A stretch of 64,000 nucleotides of DNA from Flavobacterium sp. 83. GTDB taxonomy: Bacteria > Bacteroidota > Bacteroidia > Flavobacteriales > Flavobacteriaceae. Under the pieces are notes generated by a model that was not told the origin of the DNA, made no database searches, and saw only the letters and a program-made list of their open reading frames with translations. The number at the start of each line of letters is the position of its first letter. Within the stretch, counting starts at the first letter, position 1. A program made the position numbers and the translations under genes. The stretch is from contig NZ_JQMS01000001.1 of NCBI RefSeq assembly GCF_000744835.1, forward strand, positions 1,798,001 to 1,862,000, read 5' to 3'. Below, in pieces: positions 16,532 to 26,146 of the stretch.

Positions 16532-17065
16532 CTATTTCGCTTTTGGTGGAAATTCCGCTAAAATTTTAGCCACAAATTCGTTGATTTGTTTTTCTTTTTC
16601 TTTTCGGTTTTCGGTCAAATAACCTACGCCTTCACCTTCCCAAACTAATTCTTTTTTCTTAGCATCAATTAAATCAATATAAAGAGTCCCTTCAGTTGAA
16701 GTAGAAACATAGCTGCGTCCTCCCCATAAATAAGGATTCCATCCCCATCCCCAACCGTAACCCCATCCGGTGTTGTATTGGTTAACATCTACTCGTTCTC
16801 TTTCTTTGGTTAAAATATTGATAAGCAAATCGGGTGTCTCACTCTTAGTCATTCCTTTTTTGCTTAGTTCATTGTCAATAGCATGCAGGATTCTTTTCTT
16901 GTCTAATTCTGAAACTTCGACTCTGTCGATGCCTCTTCTATGGAATGCATAGGTTTTGTATTGACTAAAATCTACATTTTTATCAAAATCAGAATACACT
17001 TTTACGGAACTGCATGACGCTACTACAAGAAGTAGCAATACTGGAAGGAGTTTAATTGCTTTCAT
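16532..17065 (-). CDS. DUF4136 domain-containing lipoprotein
   Basis: 177 residues. Signal peptide and lipobox VVASC (Cys18). The DUF4136 domain follows: VYSDFDKNVDFSQYKTYAFH, DKKRILHAIDNELSKKGM, PDLLINI, GTLYIDLIDAKKKELVWEG and a C-terminal helix ending AEFPPK. A Trp/Gly/Tyr-rich loop (WGYGWGWGWNPYLWGG) is typical of the family. It is an envelope protein of unknown function. Confidence 0.9.
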   Translation of the reverse strand: MKAIKLLPVLLLLVVASCSSVKVYSDFDKNVDFSQYKTYAFHRRGIDRVEVSELDKKRILHAIDNELSKKGMTKSETPDLLINILTKERERVDVNQYNTGWGYGWGWGWNPYLWGGRSYVSTSTEGTLYIDLIDAKKKELVWEGEGVGYLTENRKEKEKQINEFVAKILAEFPPKAK

Positions 17066-17107
17066 GGTTTAATTGTTTGATTACTATGTTTTATTAAAGA
17101 TGTCTTT

Positions 17108-19090
17108 TTAAGAATTCAATAAATTATCTGCTACTATATTAGGGATGGTAACTTTCAACAAAGGTTGCGTCTGCATGGCTCTTTTTATTGCAAATAAAGC
17201 TCCGTCGTTTCGAGCCCAGCTTCTTCTTGAAATTCCGTTATTGACATCCCAGAAAAGCATTGATTCTAAACGTCTGGAGGCTTCTTTTGAACCATCAAGA
17301 ACCATACCAAAACCACCGTTAATTACCTCTCCCCAACCAACACCGCCACCATTGTGAATCGAGACCCAAGTGGCACCACGAAAGCTATCTCCAATGACGT
17401 TTTGTATGGCCATATCGGCAGTAAAACGCGAGCCGTCATAAATGTTTGAAGTTTCTCTGTAAGGTGAATCAGTACCGGAAACATCATGGTGATCCCTGCC
17501 TAAAACGATGATTCCTATTTCGCCTTTGGCAATAGCCTGATTAAAAGCTTCAGCAATTTTTACACGACCTTCGGCATCAGCATAAAGGATTCGGGCTTGG
17601 GAGCCAACGACTAGTTTGTTTTCCTGAGCGCCTTTTATCCAGTGAATATTATCCTGCATTTGTTGCTGAATTTCTTCAGGAGCAGTTTTAGCCATTTCTT
17701 CCAGAACTTGACAAGCAATTAAATCTGTTTTAGCTAAATCTTCTGCTTTTCCTGAAGCACAAACCCAACGAAAAGGGCCAAAACCGTAATCAAAACACAT
17801 AGGTCCCATAATATCCTGAACGTAACTCGGATACCTGAAATCAATGTGATTCTCCGCCATCACATCTGCTCCTGCGCGGGAAGCTTCCAGTAAAAAAGCA
17901 TTTCCGTAATCAAAGAAATAAGTTCCTTTGGCAGTATGTTTATTAATTGCTGTTGTATGTCGGCGTAATGTTTCCTGTACTTTTACTTTGAATAAATCAG
18001 GATTATTAGCCATCATTTTATTAGCTTCTTCAAAGGAAAGGTCAGCGGGATAATAGCCTCCTGCCCAGGGATTATGAAGTGAAGTTTGATCAGATCCTAA
18101 ATCTATATGAATGTTTTCCTCATCAAATTTTTCCCAAACATCCACCACATTTCCAAGATAGGCTATAGAAACGATTTCTTTATTGGCTTGAGCCAAAGTG
18201 ACTCTTTTTACGAGTTCATCCACGTTTTCAATTACTTCATTGATCCATCCTTGACTGTGACGAATGTGTGTGATTTTTGGGTTTACTTCGGCACACACGG
18301 TAATACAGCCCGCGATATTGCCCGCTTTTGGTTGTGCTCCACTCATTCCTCCTAATCCTGAAGTGACAAATAAGCCGCCTTTTGGACTACGTTTTATTTT
18401 GCGAAAACCATTCAAAACGGTGATTGTTGTTCCGTGTACGATTCCCTGCGGACCAATGTACATATAGCTTCCGGCAGTCATTTGTCCGTATTGAGAAACG
18501 CCTAATGCATTCATTTTTTCCCAATCATCTGGTTTAGAATAATTAGGAATTACCATTCCATTTGTCACGACAACTCGTGGAGCTTCTTTATGTGAAGGGA
18601 ATAATCCCATTGGATGACCGGAATACATAGTCAACGTTTGTTCATCGGTCATTTCAGACAAATATTGCATTGTCAGTAGATACTGAGCCCAGTTTTGAAA
18701 AACGGCTCCATTTCCACCATATGTAATCAACTCATGTGGATGTTGTGCAACGGCATAATCTAAATTGTTTTGAATCATTAGCATTATCGCTTTTGCCTGT
18801 TCGCATTTTCCGGGATATTCAGCAATAGGTCGCGCATACATTTTGTAAGCCGGACGAAAGCGGTACATGTAAATACGGCCGTATGTTTGTAATTCTTCTG
18901 AGAATTCTTTGACTAATTCAGCATGATGTTGCGGTTCAAAATAACGCAAGGCATTGCGTAAAGCCAGTTTTTTTTCTTCATTCGAAAGGATTTCTTTGCG
19001 TTTTGGGGCATGATTAATATCTGTTTCGTATGGTCTTATTTGGGGTAAAACAGATGGAATTCCTTGTTGTATTTGTTCTTGAAAAGTCAT
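17108..19090 (-). CDS. hutU: Urocanate hydratase
   Basis: 660 residues, the longer Bacteroidota form of urocanase. It converts urocanate to imidazolone propionate in histidine breakdown, using tightly bound NAD. The NAD-binding Rossmann part contains GGMSGAQPKAGNIAGC. Conserved active-site parts are SDQTSLHNPWAGGYYPADLS and DYGFGPFRWVCASG with the catalytic-loop cysteine. Late conserved parts include SGTDSPYRETSNIYDGSRFT and GVGWGEVINGGFG. No hutH, hutI or hutG lies nearby in this window, so the pathway genes are scattered or beyond it. Confidence 0.95.
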   Translation of the reverse strand: MTFQEQIQQGIPSVLPQIRPYETDINHAPKRKEILSNEEKKLALRNALRYFEPQHHAELVKEFSEELQTYGRIYMYRFRPAYKMYARPIAEYPGKCEQAKAIMLMIQNNLDYAVAQHPHELITYGGNGAVFQNWAQYLLTMQYLSEMTDEQTLTMYSGHPMGLFPSHKEAPRVVVTNGMVIPNYSKPDDWEKMNALGVSQYGQMTAGSYMYIGPQGIVHGTTITVLNGFRKIKRSPKGGLFVTSGLGGMSGAQPKAGNIAGCITVCAEVNPKITHIRHSQGWINEVIENVDELVKRVTLAQANKEIVSIAYLGNVVDVWEKFDEENIHIDLGSDQTSLHNPWAGGYYPADLSFEEANKMMANNPDLFKVKVQETLRRHTTAINKHTAKGTYFFDYGNAFLLEASRAGADVMAENHIDFRYPSYVQDIMGPMCFDYGFGPFRWVCASGKAEDLAKTDLIACQVLEEMAKTAPEEIQQQMQDNIHWIKGAQENKLVVGSQARILYADAEGRVKIAEAFNQAIAKGEIGIIVLGRDHHDVSGTDSPYRETSNIYDGSRFTADMAIQNVIGDSFRGATWVSIHNGGGVGWGEVINGGFGMVLDGSKEASRRLESMLFWDVNNGISRRSWARNDGALFAIKRAMQTQPLLKVTIPNIVADNLLNS

Positions 19091-19308
19091 TTTTGATTTT
19101 ATTCGTTATTTTTTTATGTTGGTTCGCTAAAGAAGTTTAGACTTCATATAAAAATTAAACAACTAAGGATAACGAATATCCGACCTGTGGTAGGATTTAT
19201 GAATTTTGATTCTATATTTCTGTAAACAAATATCCATTTAGTTTTTTGTTGGTATTTTTTGAAAACTGCCGTTCTCTTGATTTTAGCTATCTGTAACCCG
19301 AATATTGA

Positions 19309-19485
19309 CTACTTTTTATTTGTGCCAGTTTTTTTATCAAAACCATACGGACAATGGCGACAACCACTTTTACAACAATAGCCACGTTTTAAATGGTATT
19401 TTTCAGTGAAACATTTGTAACCTTCTGGTGTGTAATAGAAATCTTCCCCTTCTATTAATTTATTTTCATTACTTTGCTCAATCAT
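19309..19485 (-). CDS. DUF5522 small cysteine-rich protein
   Basis: 58 residues: MIEQSNENKLIEGEDFYYTP opens the protein, then GYKCFTEKYHLKRGYCCKSG and CRHCPYGFDKK. Cysteines at 24, 37, 38, 42 and 45 in the CC..GCRHCPYGF pattern suggest a small zinc- or cluster-binding fold. This is the DUF5522 family found throughout Bacteroidota, of unknown function. Start ATG at 19485, stop TAG at 19309. Confidence 0.85.
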   Translation of the reverse strand: MIEQSNENKLIEGEDFYYTPEGYKCFTEKYHLKRGYCCKSGCRHCPYGFDKKTGTNKK

Positions 19486-19608
19486 ACTTGGGATTATTCT
19501 TTTATAAAAGTCATTGCGAATATTTTAATGAAGGGAATAACTCAATCGATTGAGTTTTTCATTAAATAAAACCATTTTATCATTACAAATTTATAAATTT
19601 TATAGTTA

Positions 19609-19956
19609 ATGTTTCTAATTGTTGCTAAATATTTAATTCCAAAAGGATATCGCGGTTTGGCGGTATTTCCATTTGTCTTTGTTAAATATCGTTGTGATAT
19701 TGAAAACAAGGTTTTTGTTAATCATGAAAAAATACACCTCCGCCAACAATTAGAACTTTTAATACTTCCTTTTTTTATTTGGTATTTTATAGAATATTTT
19801 TTTCGTTTGATTCAATATAAAAAAGCGGATTTAGCGTATAGAAACATCAGTTTCGAAAGAGAAGCTTACGCCAATGAAAAAGATTTTGGTTATTTGAAAA
19901 GCAGACCTTTTTTTAATTTTTTTAAATTTTTAGATAAAAAGCATATTATTTTTTGA
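19609..19956 (+). CDS. Small membrane protein with HExxH motif
   Basis: 115 residues. It opens MFLIVAKYLIPKGYRGLAVF, then VNHEKIHLRQQLELLILPFF carries the HExxH zinc-peptidase signature. A hydrophobic stretch FFIWYFIEYFF follows, then SFEREAYANEKDFGYL, whose Glu could be the third zinc ligand. The layout resembles M48/M56-type gluzincins in miniature. It is a conserved hypothetical in Flavobacteriia (recollection). Peptidase activity is inferred from the motif only. Confidence 0.7.
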   Translation: MFLIVAKYLIPKGYRGLAVFPFVFVKYRCDIENKVFVNHEKIHLRQQLELLILPFFIWYFIEYFFRLIQYKKADLAYRNISFEREAYANEKDFGYLKSRPFFNFFKFLDKKHIIF

Positions 19957-20124
19957 CCTAATTACTTGCTTGAATTTTCTAATCTGTTTTTTTGTAATCA
20001 GTGCCACTTTATCCCGAATACTTTTAAAATCTATTACTTCAAGAAAATTATAGTTATTATAAACTTTTTTACCGTTCAATTGTGATTGATCAAGTGCACT
20101 ATTCTTGCTTCCCCTAATTTTAGA
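19930..20124 (-). pseudogene. Possible remnant of a coding region
   Basis: This frame is open for 64 codons after an in-frame stop and lacks an early ATG. It encodes IRGSKNSALDQSQLNGKKVY, then NFLEVIDFKSIRDKVALITK and KQIRKFKQVIRSKNN before a stop. Its composition looks protein-like against very AT-rich surroundings. It overlaps the end of the HExxH gene by 27 bp. The rest of the 499-bp gap up to 20455 holds no gene that I can see. Confidence 0.35.
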
Positions 20125-20455
20125 TTACACAAAGAAACTATTTTGAAAATTAATATTATTCATTTTTTTAAAATAATAAGAAAAAACCGATTAAATTTTA
20201 ATATAAAATATTATTTAGATTCCAATAAAATTTAACTCATAAAAGTGGCTATTTACGGGGAATTATAAGCTAATAGAAGTGATTAAAAGTTAAAAAAGCC
20301 GCTTTGTAAGTTTCGATTTGACGCTTTAATTTTTTTAATAGGTATTTACTCATTAATTAACATCACATTTGCAATAATTGGATTTTTGAATGTAAAACAT
20401 CTTGCTTTTCAATAATTTAAGTAAAATTTCAATTCAATAAAAACAATACATACTC

Positions 20456-22015
20456 ATGAAAAACAAGACCTTATTCTTATACATTTTTTTTATACTAATA
20501 TCAGGGATAACTAATGCACAAGTTGGAATAGGAACAACAAATCCAAATGCTTCATCAATGTTGGATATTGTATCTACGGACAAAGGGTTTCTTTTGCCTC
20601 GATTGACAACTTTACAAAGAGATGCAATAACCTCACCTGCTGTAGGACTTCTTATTTATAATTCTACTTCATCAATTTTTAATTTTTATGATTCCGGTTG
20701 GCATGACCTAATAACAGGTTCAGTTTTGCCAATAAATGGAGGAACAGGAATAGCCAATAGTAATTTGTCAACGCTTGCATTACCGGGAGTATTTGCAACT
20801 ACAATTACAACTACTGGAATAACTGACATTACTGTGCCTACGTCAGGGACTTTATACGGAACAAAACTAGGAAGTATTACATCTGGGCAGTTACAGAATT
20901 CATTAACTGACGAGACAGGGACAGGAAATGTAGTGTTTTCAGTTTCACCATCTTTTACGAATGTACCTTTAGCTCCAACTGCTATTGTTGGAACAAACAC
21001 TGAACAATTAGCTACAACCGCTTTTGTATTAGCCAATTCAGATAATTATAATTCAGTTAATGGAAGTGGTGATATTTCAACTACTTCAGCTACTGATGTT
21101 ATAATGCCAGGAATGACATTCACACCATCAGCAGGAACTTATATTGTAACTTTTAACGGACAGTATAGCATAGCTCCGGGTAATAAAACGGCTCTGGGTA
21201 TTATTGACTTGAAATCAGCTTATAATCAATTGAATCAAGTTGCAGTTACTAATGCAACTCATGCAGCTGCGTTTGGAAGTGAGACTTTATATCCTGGAGT
21301 ATATAGTATAGCTGCAGCTGGTTCAGCAGCAGGGACTATTACCTTAGATGCACAAGGGAATCCCAATGCTCTTTTTATTATTAAATTCGGAGCAGCTTTT
21401 CATACAGAAGCAAGTACTAGGGTAGTCTTGGCTAATGGCGCATCAGCTGCCAATGTTTTTTGGCTTGCCGAAGGAGCTATAGGACTGGGAGCTTCAACTA
21501 TTATGAAAGGAACACTTCTTGCTAATAATGGTGCAGTTTCTTTAGGAGCGACATGTACCCTTGATGGAAGAATGTTTTCTAACGCCGGAGCGATAGGTAT
21601 TGATACTTCAACCATAACCAAAACTGCAAATAGTTCCTACGTTAACTTGGGAGTCTTGTCTACTTTTGCCATGTTTACCTCTACTGGTGATGTAGGGAAT
21701 ACTGGAGTTTCAACTGTTAATGGCGATATGGGTACGAACTCAGGTGCAATAGCTGGTTTTGGAAGTTCTACTGTGAATGGTGGTTTTTTTACAACTAATG
21801 TTAGTAGTGCTTTGGCTAGTTTTAGTATTTACGAAAACGGTGTTTTAATTCCTAATTCAACCAGATCAAGAATAAGTACATTCAACACTGTAGATGTATC
21901 ATTACAAGCTATAGCCACAGTCGCTGCAGGTCAAAATATTGATGTCAGATGGAACGTTGATTCCGGTATATTAACTGGAGGTAATAGGATATTAACACTT
22001 GTTAATGTTAGGTAG
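20456..22015 (+). CDS. Secreted surface protein: fibre-like stalk with ice-binding (DUF3494) domain nested in a jelly-roll
   Basis: 519 residues. Signal peptide 1-21. Head 22-85 with VGIGTTNPNASSMLDI and GFLLPRLTTLQRDAI, as in many Flavobacterium surface proteins. A tail-fibre-like stretch runs 90-195 (LPINGGTGIANS, LAPTAIVGTNTEQLATTAFV). A C1q/TNF-like jelly-roll begins at 205-238 (GMTFTPSAGTYIVTFNGQY) and resumes at 452-519 (ASFSIYENGVLIPNSTRSR, ILTLVNVR). Between lie DUF3494 parts in swapped order: the usual C-terminal part at 248-388 (PGVYSIAAAGSAAGTITLDA, ANVFWLAEGA) then the usual N-terminal part at 396-445 (LGVLSTFAMFTSTGDVGNTG, VNGDMGTNSGAI). It may bind ice or act as an adhesin. No T9SS tail is seen. 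A similar gene follows. Confidence 0.8.
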   Translation: MKNKTLFLYIFFILISGITNAQVGIGTTNPNASSMLDIVSTDKGFLLPRLTTLQRDAITSPAVGLLIYNSTSSIFNFYDSGWHDLITGSVLPINGGTGIANSNLSTLALPGVFATTITTTGITDITVPTSGTLYGTKLGSITSGQLQNSLTDETGTGNVVFSVSPSFTNVPLAPTAIVGTNTEQLATTAFVLANSDNYNSVNGSGDISTTSATDVIMPGMTFTPSAGTYIVTFNGQYSIAPGNKTALGIIDLKSAYNQLNQVAVTNATHAAAFGSETLYPGVYSIAAAGSAAGTITLDAQGNPNALFIIKFGAAFHTEASTRVVLANGASAANVFWLAEGAIGLGASTIMKGTLLANNGAVSLGATCTLDGRMFSNAGAIGIDTSTITKTANSSYVNLGVLSTFAMFTSTGDVGNTGVSTVNGDMGTNSGAIAGFGSSTVNGGFFTTNVSSALASFSIYENGVLIPNSTRSRISTFNTVDVSLQAIATVAAGQNIDVRWNVDSGILTGGNRILTLVNVR

Positions 22016-22163
22016 TTTTGTTATATTTTATATTTAATATTTTTTTTAACATTTATAAAGTCTTTTATAACATCAAATTTGCATGTTGTGAAATTTAGGA
22101 TGAAATTATTAAACTACAAAGTACATTGTTTTAATGTATTAATGATTAAGATTATTACAATAA

Positions 22164-23756
22164 ATGAAAAATAATATCCTTTTTTTATGCGTTTTATTCC
22201 TGATAATTTTAGAAAAAGGGAATGCACAAGTAGGAATAGGTACTGTTACCCCAGAAGTTTCATCTGCATTAGATATTCATTCTACCGATAAAGGATTTCT
22301 TTTACCTCGTTTGACTACTATAGAAAGGGATGCGATAATCTCACCTGCTGTAGGACTTCTTATTTATAACACTACGACTTCAATTTTTAATTTTTATAAT
22401 TTAGGTTGGAAAGATTTTATTGCAGGTTTAGTTTTACCAATTAATGGGGGGACAGGAATAGCCAATAGTAACGAATCTACACTTGCTTTACCAAGCGAAT
22501 TTGCAACTACAATAATAACAACAGGAGTAACAAATGTAACATTACCTACAACAGGAACAGTTTACGGAACACAAACGGGAAGTATTACATCTGCACAATC
22601 ACAAAACTCATTAATTGATGAAACAGGAACTAAAAGTGTAGTGTTTTCAGATTCGCCAACCTTCACAGGGATTTCATTAGCTCCAACCGCAGCAGTGGGT
22701 ACAAATACAACACAATTAGCAACTACGGCTTTTGTATTAGCCAATTCAGATAATTTTAATTCGGTTACTGCAACTGAGGATATAGTTACTAATTCAAATA
22801 CTGATGTTTTAATTTCAGGATTTTCATTGACTCCAGTGATAGGAACTTATCTGGTTATGTTTAATGGTCAGTATAGTTTTGCTTCAAGCCATTCTTCTAG
22901 ATCAGTAAATACGGACCAAGGTAGATTAGATTTAAAAGCGGCATACGATCAGTTGAATGGGCTTTCTGTTACTAATGTTCATGCGCCTGCTCTTGGTAGT
23001 GGAGAGATTCTAACAGCTGGAGTATATTCAATTGATGCTGCAGGATCAATAGCTGGAGTTTTAACTTTGGACGCACAAGGAAACCAAAATGCAGTGTTTG
23101 TTTTTAAAATTAAGGGGGCATTTACAACAGGAGCAGGTACTGTTGTTGCATTGACTAACGGTGCATCAGCATGTAACGTATTTTGGATTGTAGAAGGTGC
23201 AGCATCTATGGCCACTTCAACTACAATGAAAGGAACAGTTATTGCTAATAATGGAGCCGTTTTTATGGGGGCCAATGGAACGCTTGAAGGAAGATTGTTT
23301 TCAACAACTGGTGCTATTAGTTTTGGGCCTGGAACTGTATATATGCCTTTAAATTATTCTTATCTTGATTTAGGAACATTATCTACTTTTGTTATATTCA
23401 CTAGTAATGGTGCAGTTAGTAACACTGGAAATTCTTATTTCACTGGGGATATTGGTACGAATTTAGGCGATATTTCAGGTTTTGAGTATTCAAGCGTGAA
23501 CGGTTCTATATTTAAACCCGGCACTACTACTGCCGCAAACTCTAGCAAAGCATTAGCCACGTTTAGTATTTATCAAAATGGAGTTTTAGTTCCTAACTCG
23601 AGTAGAACTTGCGGCAGTAATCTGAATACTGGATCAATTTCTTTACAAGCAATTGCTATAGTTTCTTCAGGTCAAAATATTGACATTAGATGGAAAATTG
23701 ATTCCGATGCAATAATTCTAAAAAATAGAATCTTAACGATAATGAGCCTGAGGTAA
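22164..23756 (+). CDS. Tandem paralogue of the nested ice-binding/jelly-roll surface protein
   Basis: 530 residues with the same plan as the gene 148 bp upstream: signal peptide ending GNAQ, VGIGTVTPEVSSALDI head, LAPTAAVGTNTTQLATTAFV fibre-like part, and a jelly-roll start GFSLTPVIGTYLVMFNGQY. The inserted DUF3494 parts follow in swapped order (LTAGVYSIDAAGSIAGVLTL, ACNVFWIVEGAA, then LGTLSTFVIFTSNGAVSNTG and GDIGTNLGDISGF). The jelly-roll ends with ATFSIYQNGVLVPNSSR and ILTIMSLR. The insert loop is longer here (SSHSSRSVNTDQGRL). Divergence is greatest in the exposed loops, so it looks like an old duplication. Confidence 0.8.
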   Translation: MKNNILFLCVLFLIILEKGNAQVGIGTVTPEVSSALDIHSTDKGFLLPRLTTIERDAIISPAVGLLIYNTTTSIFNFYNLGWKDFIAGLVLPINGGTGIANSNESTLALPSEFATTIITTGVTNVTLPTTGTVYGTQTGSITSAQSQNSLIDETGTKSVVFSDSPTFTGISLAPTAAVGTNTTQLATTAFVLANSDNFNSVTATEDIVTNSNTDVLISGFSLTPVIGTYLVMFNGQYSFASSHSSRSVNTDQGRLDLKAAYDQLNGLSVTNVHAPALGSGEILTAGVYSIDAAGSIAGVLTLDAQGNQNAVFVFKIKGAFTTGAGTVVALTNGASACNVFWIVEGAASMATSTTMKGTVIANNGAVFMGANGTLEGRLFSTTGAISFGPGTVYMPLNYSYLDLGTLSTFVIFTSNGAVSNTGNSYFTGDIGTNLGDISGFEYSSVNGSIFKPGTTTAANSSKALATFSIYQNGVLVPNSSRTCGSNLNTGSISLQAIAIVSSGQNIDIRWKIDSDAIILKNRILTIMSLR

Positions 23757-24221
23757 TATGGTTTCAAAAAAGAATAAATTGATTTTAAATTAATAAAAAA
23801 AAGTTTTTAAAGTCACCAATGGTAGATATTGAAAAGTATTTGAAAAAAGTTGGTGTTTTCGAAAGTTATTATTTTTTGAATAAAAACTAAAGATTTGGAA
23901 AAAAATACAAATTAGGTGTTTACGGTAGTTTAATCTTTTCAATAAAATATAAGAAATTATTTATTTAAAATTAAAAAAGATGTATTTAAACGATTTTTTG
24001 TACTTTTTATCGTTATTTTATCTGCTTTGAAGCTTATTTTTTTTGTAACTTTAGATAAATATTTACTATTGAGTTTTGTTTTCTAAAAATCTAGGGTTAT
24101 TAGCGCCTCTTAAAATTTATTAAAATCCTAAATAGTTTCATTTTTTACCATTAAAGATGTTGTTGTATCTAATAAAATTGCTCATTAAAAAAAGAATAAA
24201 TTAATTTAAATAAGGAAGTTT
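23757..24221. other. 465-bp AT-rich intergenic region
   Basis: No convincing gene. A 23-codon frame at 23819-23890 (MVDIEKYLKKVGVFESYYF..) lacks promoter or family support. The motif AAAAAAGAATAAATTRATTT occurs near both ends (about 23766 and 24188). A candidate promoter for the downstream T9SS cargo gene lies at 24026-24053. Confidence 0.5.
24026..24053 (+). promoter_or_regulatory. Candidate promoter of the T9SS cargo gene
   Basis: TTTG at 24026-24029, a 16-nt spacer and TAACTTTA at 24046-24053, one base off TAnnTTTG. The implied leader is about 160 nt. Confidence 0.4.
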
Positions 24222-26054
24222 ATGAACTCAAAATTACTCAAAACGCTATTAGTTCTCATTGGCTTTTTATTTCAATATAATACTAACGCACAAATGTATG
24301 TAAGTCCTGATAGCTACGTCTTTGTAAATAATGAAGTTGTTTATGTTAAGCAAGATTTGGAATTAAATGCTGCCAGCAGTAATTTTTACTTAAGGAGAGA
24401 TGGTCAGTTATTGCAAGGATCTACTGCTGCAGGAGCTAATAAAGGAGTTGGAAGTTTATCCGTATTTCAAGAAGGATCAACTAATAATTTTCAATATAAT
24501 TATTGGTGTTCACCAGTAGGTGGAAATAGTGCTACTGCGGGAAATTCACCTTTTGGAATTACCCAACTTAAAGATGTTGTAAATGTAACGAATAGTAATA
24601 ATCCAACTATTTTAGCGATGAATAATTACAATGGTACAGCCAGTCCATTAGCAATTGCTCCATATTGGATAAATAAATTAGTAGCTTCAGCTGGATATTC
24701 AAATTGGAGCCAAGTAGGATCTGCTTCCACTATAAATGCTGGAGAAGGATTTACCATGAAAGGAACTTCAGGAACAAATTTAACTACGGTAAATGGAGTC
24801 CAAAACAATCCGACAAGTCAACAACGATATGATTTTAGAGGAAAACCTAATGATGGAACCATCTCCATAAATGTATTAAATGAACAATTTACATTAACGG
24901 GTAATCCTTATCCATCAGCAATAGATTTATCAGCATTTTTAACAGATGCGACAAATTGTACTGGGATTGCTTATTTCTGGGAACAGGATAAAACTGTAAA
25001 TTCTCACTACATAGCAGATTATAAAGGTGGTTATGGAACTTTTTCTCCAGTTTCTAGATTAGGTACTGGTATTTATGTTCCCGCAACTTTCTATTCGTAT
25101 GATGGTTCTGGTAATGAAGGAACAAGTACAGGAACAGGAGGGGTTTACGAGAGACGTTTTAGTCCTGTGGGACAAGGCTTTATGATTGATGGAACGGCTG
25201 ATGGAACGGTAGAAATGAAAAACAGCTACCGAATATTTGTTAAGGAAAATGTATCAAATTATTCCCAATTTAACAAAAGTACAAGTCAAAATAAAACGAA
25301 AATTAATAAAGATTACTTGTCCAAAATACTACCTGTATCAGGTTTTGATTATACTAAAGTGAGTCTTTTGCCAACGCCACAAATTAGATTCAATACATTG
25401 ATGAATAATAAAGGAGTTCGCCAACTGGCACTTGCATTTATTCCTGAAGCAACTGACGGTGTTGATCGTGCAATGGATGCAATGTCCTCAAGCGATGATT
25501 CTCCAGCAGATGTTTATTTTGTACTAGAAGATACGGAGTATGTTATTGATGCTTTAAACTTTGATGTTGATAAGAGTATTCCAATTGGTTTCAGAAATGC
25601 GGATCAAGCCAATTATAAAATTACAGTTAAAGAAATTTTAAACTTTAATGAAGCAAAAAATATTTATTTACATGACAAAGAAGCAGATAAATATTTTGAT
25701 ATAAAAAATGATTTTTATGAATTGACATTACCGGGTGGAGTTAACAATACACAATTTGAAATTACTTTTAAAAATAATTCTACTTTAGGGGTTAAGGATT
25801 TAGTTAGCGAAAGTTTTGTAGTTTATCAAAATAATTCTACTAAAAATGTAACAATTAGTAATCCATTGTTAATAGATCTTACCACTTGTAGTTTGTATGA
25901 TGTTGCAGGGAAATTAATTTTCAGTAAAAAGGATCTAGGAGTGAATTCCTCATATAAATTTTCTACTTCTGGACTTGGAGATGGAATTTATATTGTTAGG
26001 ATTTCGACCAAAGATAATATGGAGGTTGGTGAAAAAATTATCATTAGAAATTAA
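24222..26054 (+). CDS. T9SS type A sorting domain-containing secreted protein
   Basis: 610 residues. Signal peptide ends at NTNAQ. The N-terminal part is all-beta (SPDSYVFVNNEVVYVKQDLE) with LTGNPYPSAIDLSAFL and PVGQGFMIDGTADGTV, motifs seen in large Flavobacterium surface proteins. The last 75 residues form the type A C-terminal domain: VYQNNSTKNVTISNPLLIDL, YDVAGKLIFSKKDLG, GLGDGIYIVRISTKDN and the KIIIRN end. Proteins with this tail cross the outer membrane by the type IX secretion system and are often attached to the surface. Enzymatic motifs are absent, and adhesion or surface structure is a guess. Confidence 0.9.
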   Translation: MNSKLLKTLLVLIGFLFQYNTNAQMYVSPDSYVFVNNEVVYVKQDLELNAASSNFYLRRDGQLLQGSTAAGANKGVGSLSVFQEGSTNNFQYNYWCSPVGGNSATAGNSPFGITQLKDVVNVTNSNNPTILAMNNYNGTASPLAIAPYWINKLVASAGYSNWSQVGSASTINAGEGFTMKGTSGTNLTTVNGVQNNPTSQQRYDFRGKPNDGTISINVLNEQFTLTGNPYPSAIDLSAFLTDATNCTGIAYFWEQDKTVNSHYIADYKGGYGTFSPVSRLGTGIYVPATFYSYDGSGNEGTSTGTGGVYERRFSPVGQGFMIDGTADGTVEMKNSYRIFVKENVSNYSQFNKSTSQNKTKINKDYLSKILPVSGFDYTKVSLLPTPQIRFNTLMNNKGVRQLALAFIPEATDGVDRAMDAMSSSDDSPADVYFVLEDTEYVIDALNFDVDKSIPIGFRNADQANYKITVKEILNFNEAKNIYLHDKEADKYFDIKNDFYELTLPGGVNNTQFEITFKNNSTLGVKDLVSESFVVYQNNSTKNVTISNPLLIDLTTCSLYDVAGKLIFSKKDLGVNSSYKFSTSGLGDGIYIVRISTKDNMEVGEKIIIRN

Positions 26055-26076
26055 ATCCCAGAAATTAATATATAAT

Positions 26077-26109
26077 AAAAAATGCAATCTACACCGATTG
26101 CATTTTTTA
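26077..26109 (+). terminator. Terminator of the T9SS cargo gene
   Basis: AATGCAATC pairs with GATTGCATT across a 6-nt loop, followed by TTTTA. The A run before the stem makes it potentially two-way. Confidence 0.8.
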
Positions 26110-26123
26110 TTATATATTAATTT

Positions 26124-26131
26124 TACCTTTG
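26124..26131 (+). promoter_or_regulatory. -7 box with a very short leader
   Basis: TACCTTTG matches TAnnTTTG exactly. Transcription should begin near 26137, only about 10 nt before the TTG start codon of the PLP enzyme gene. Confidence 0.55.
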
Positions 26132-26146
26132 TGAAAAATATTTACT

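Noticed and set aside
20686..21036. Minus-strand 116-codon and similar frames opposite the ice-binding-type genes
   Set aside because: They mirror Thr/Gly/Ala-rich repeats of the plus-strand proteins and have no start signals or family resemblance.
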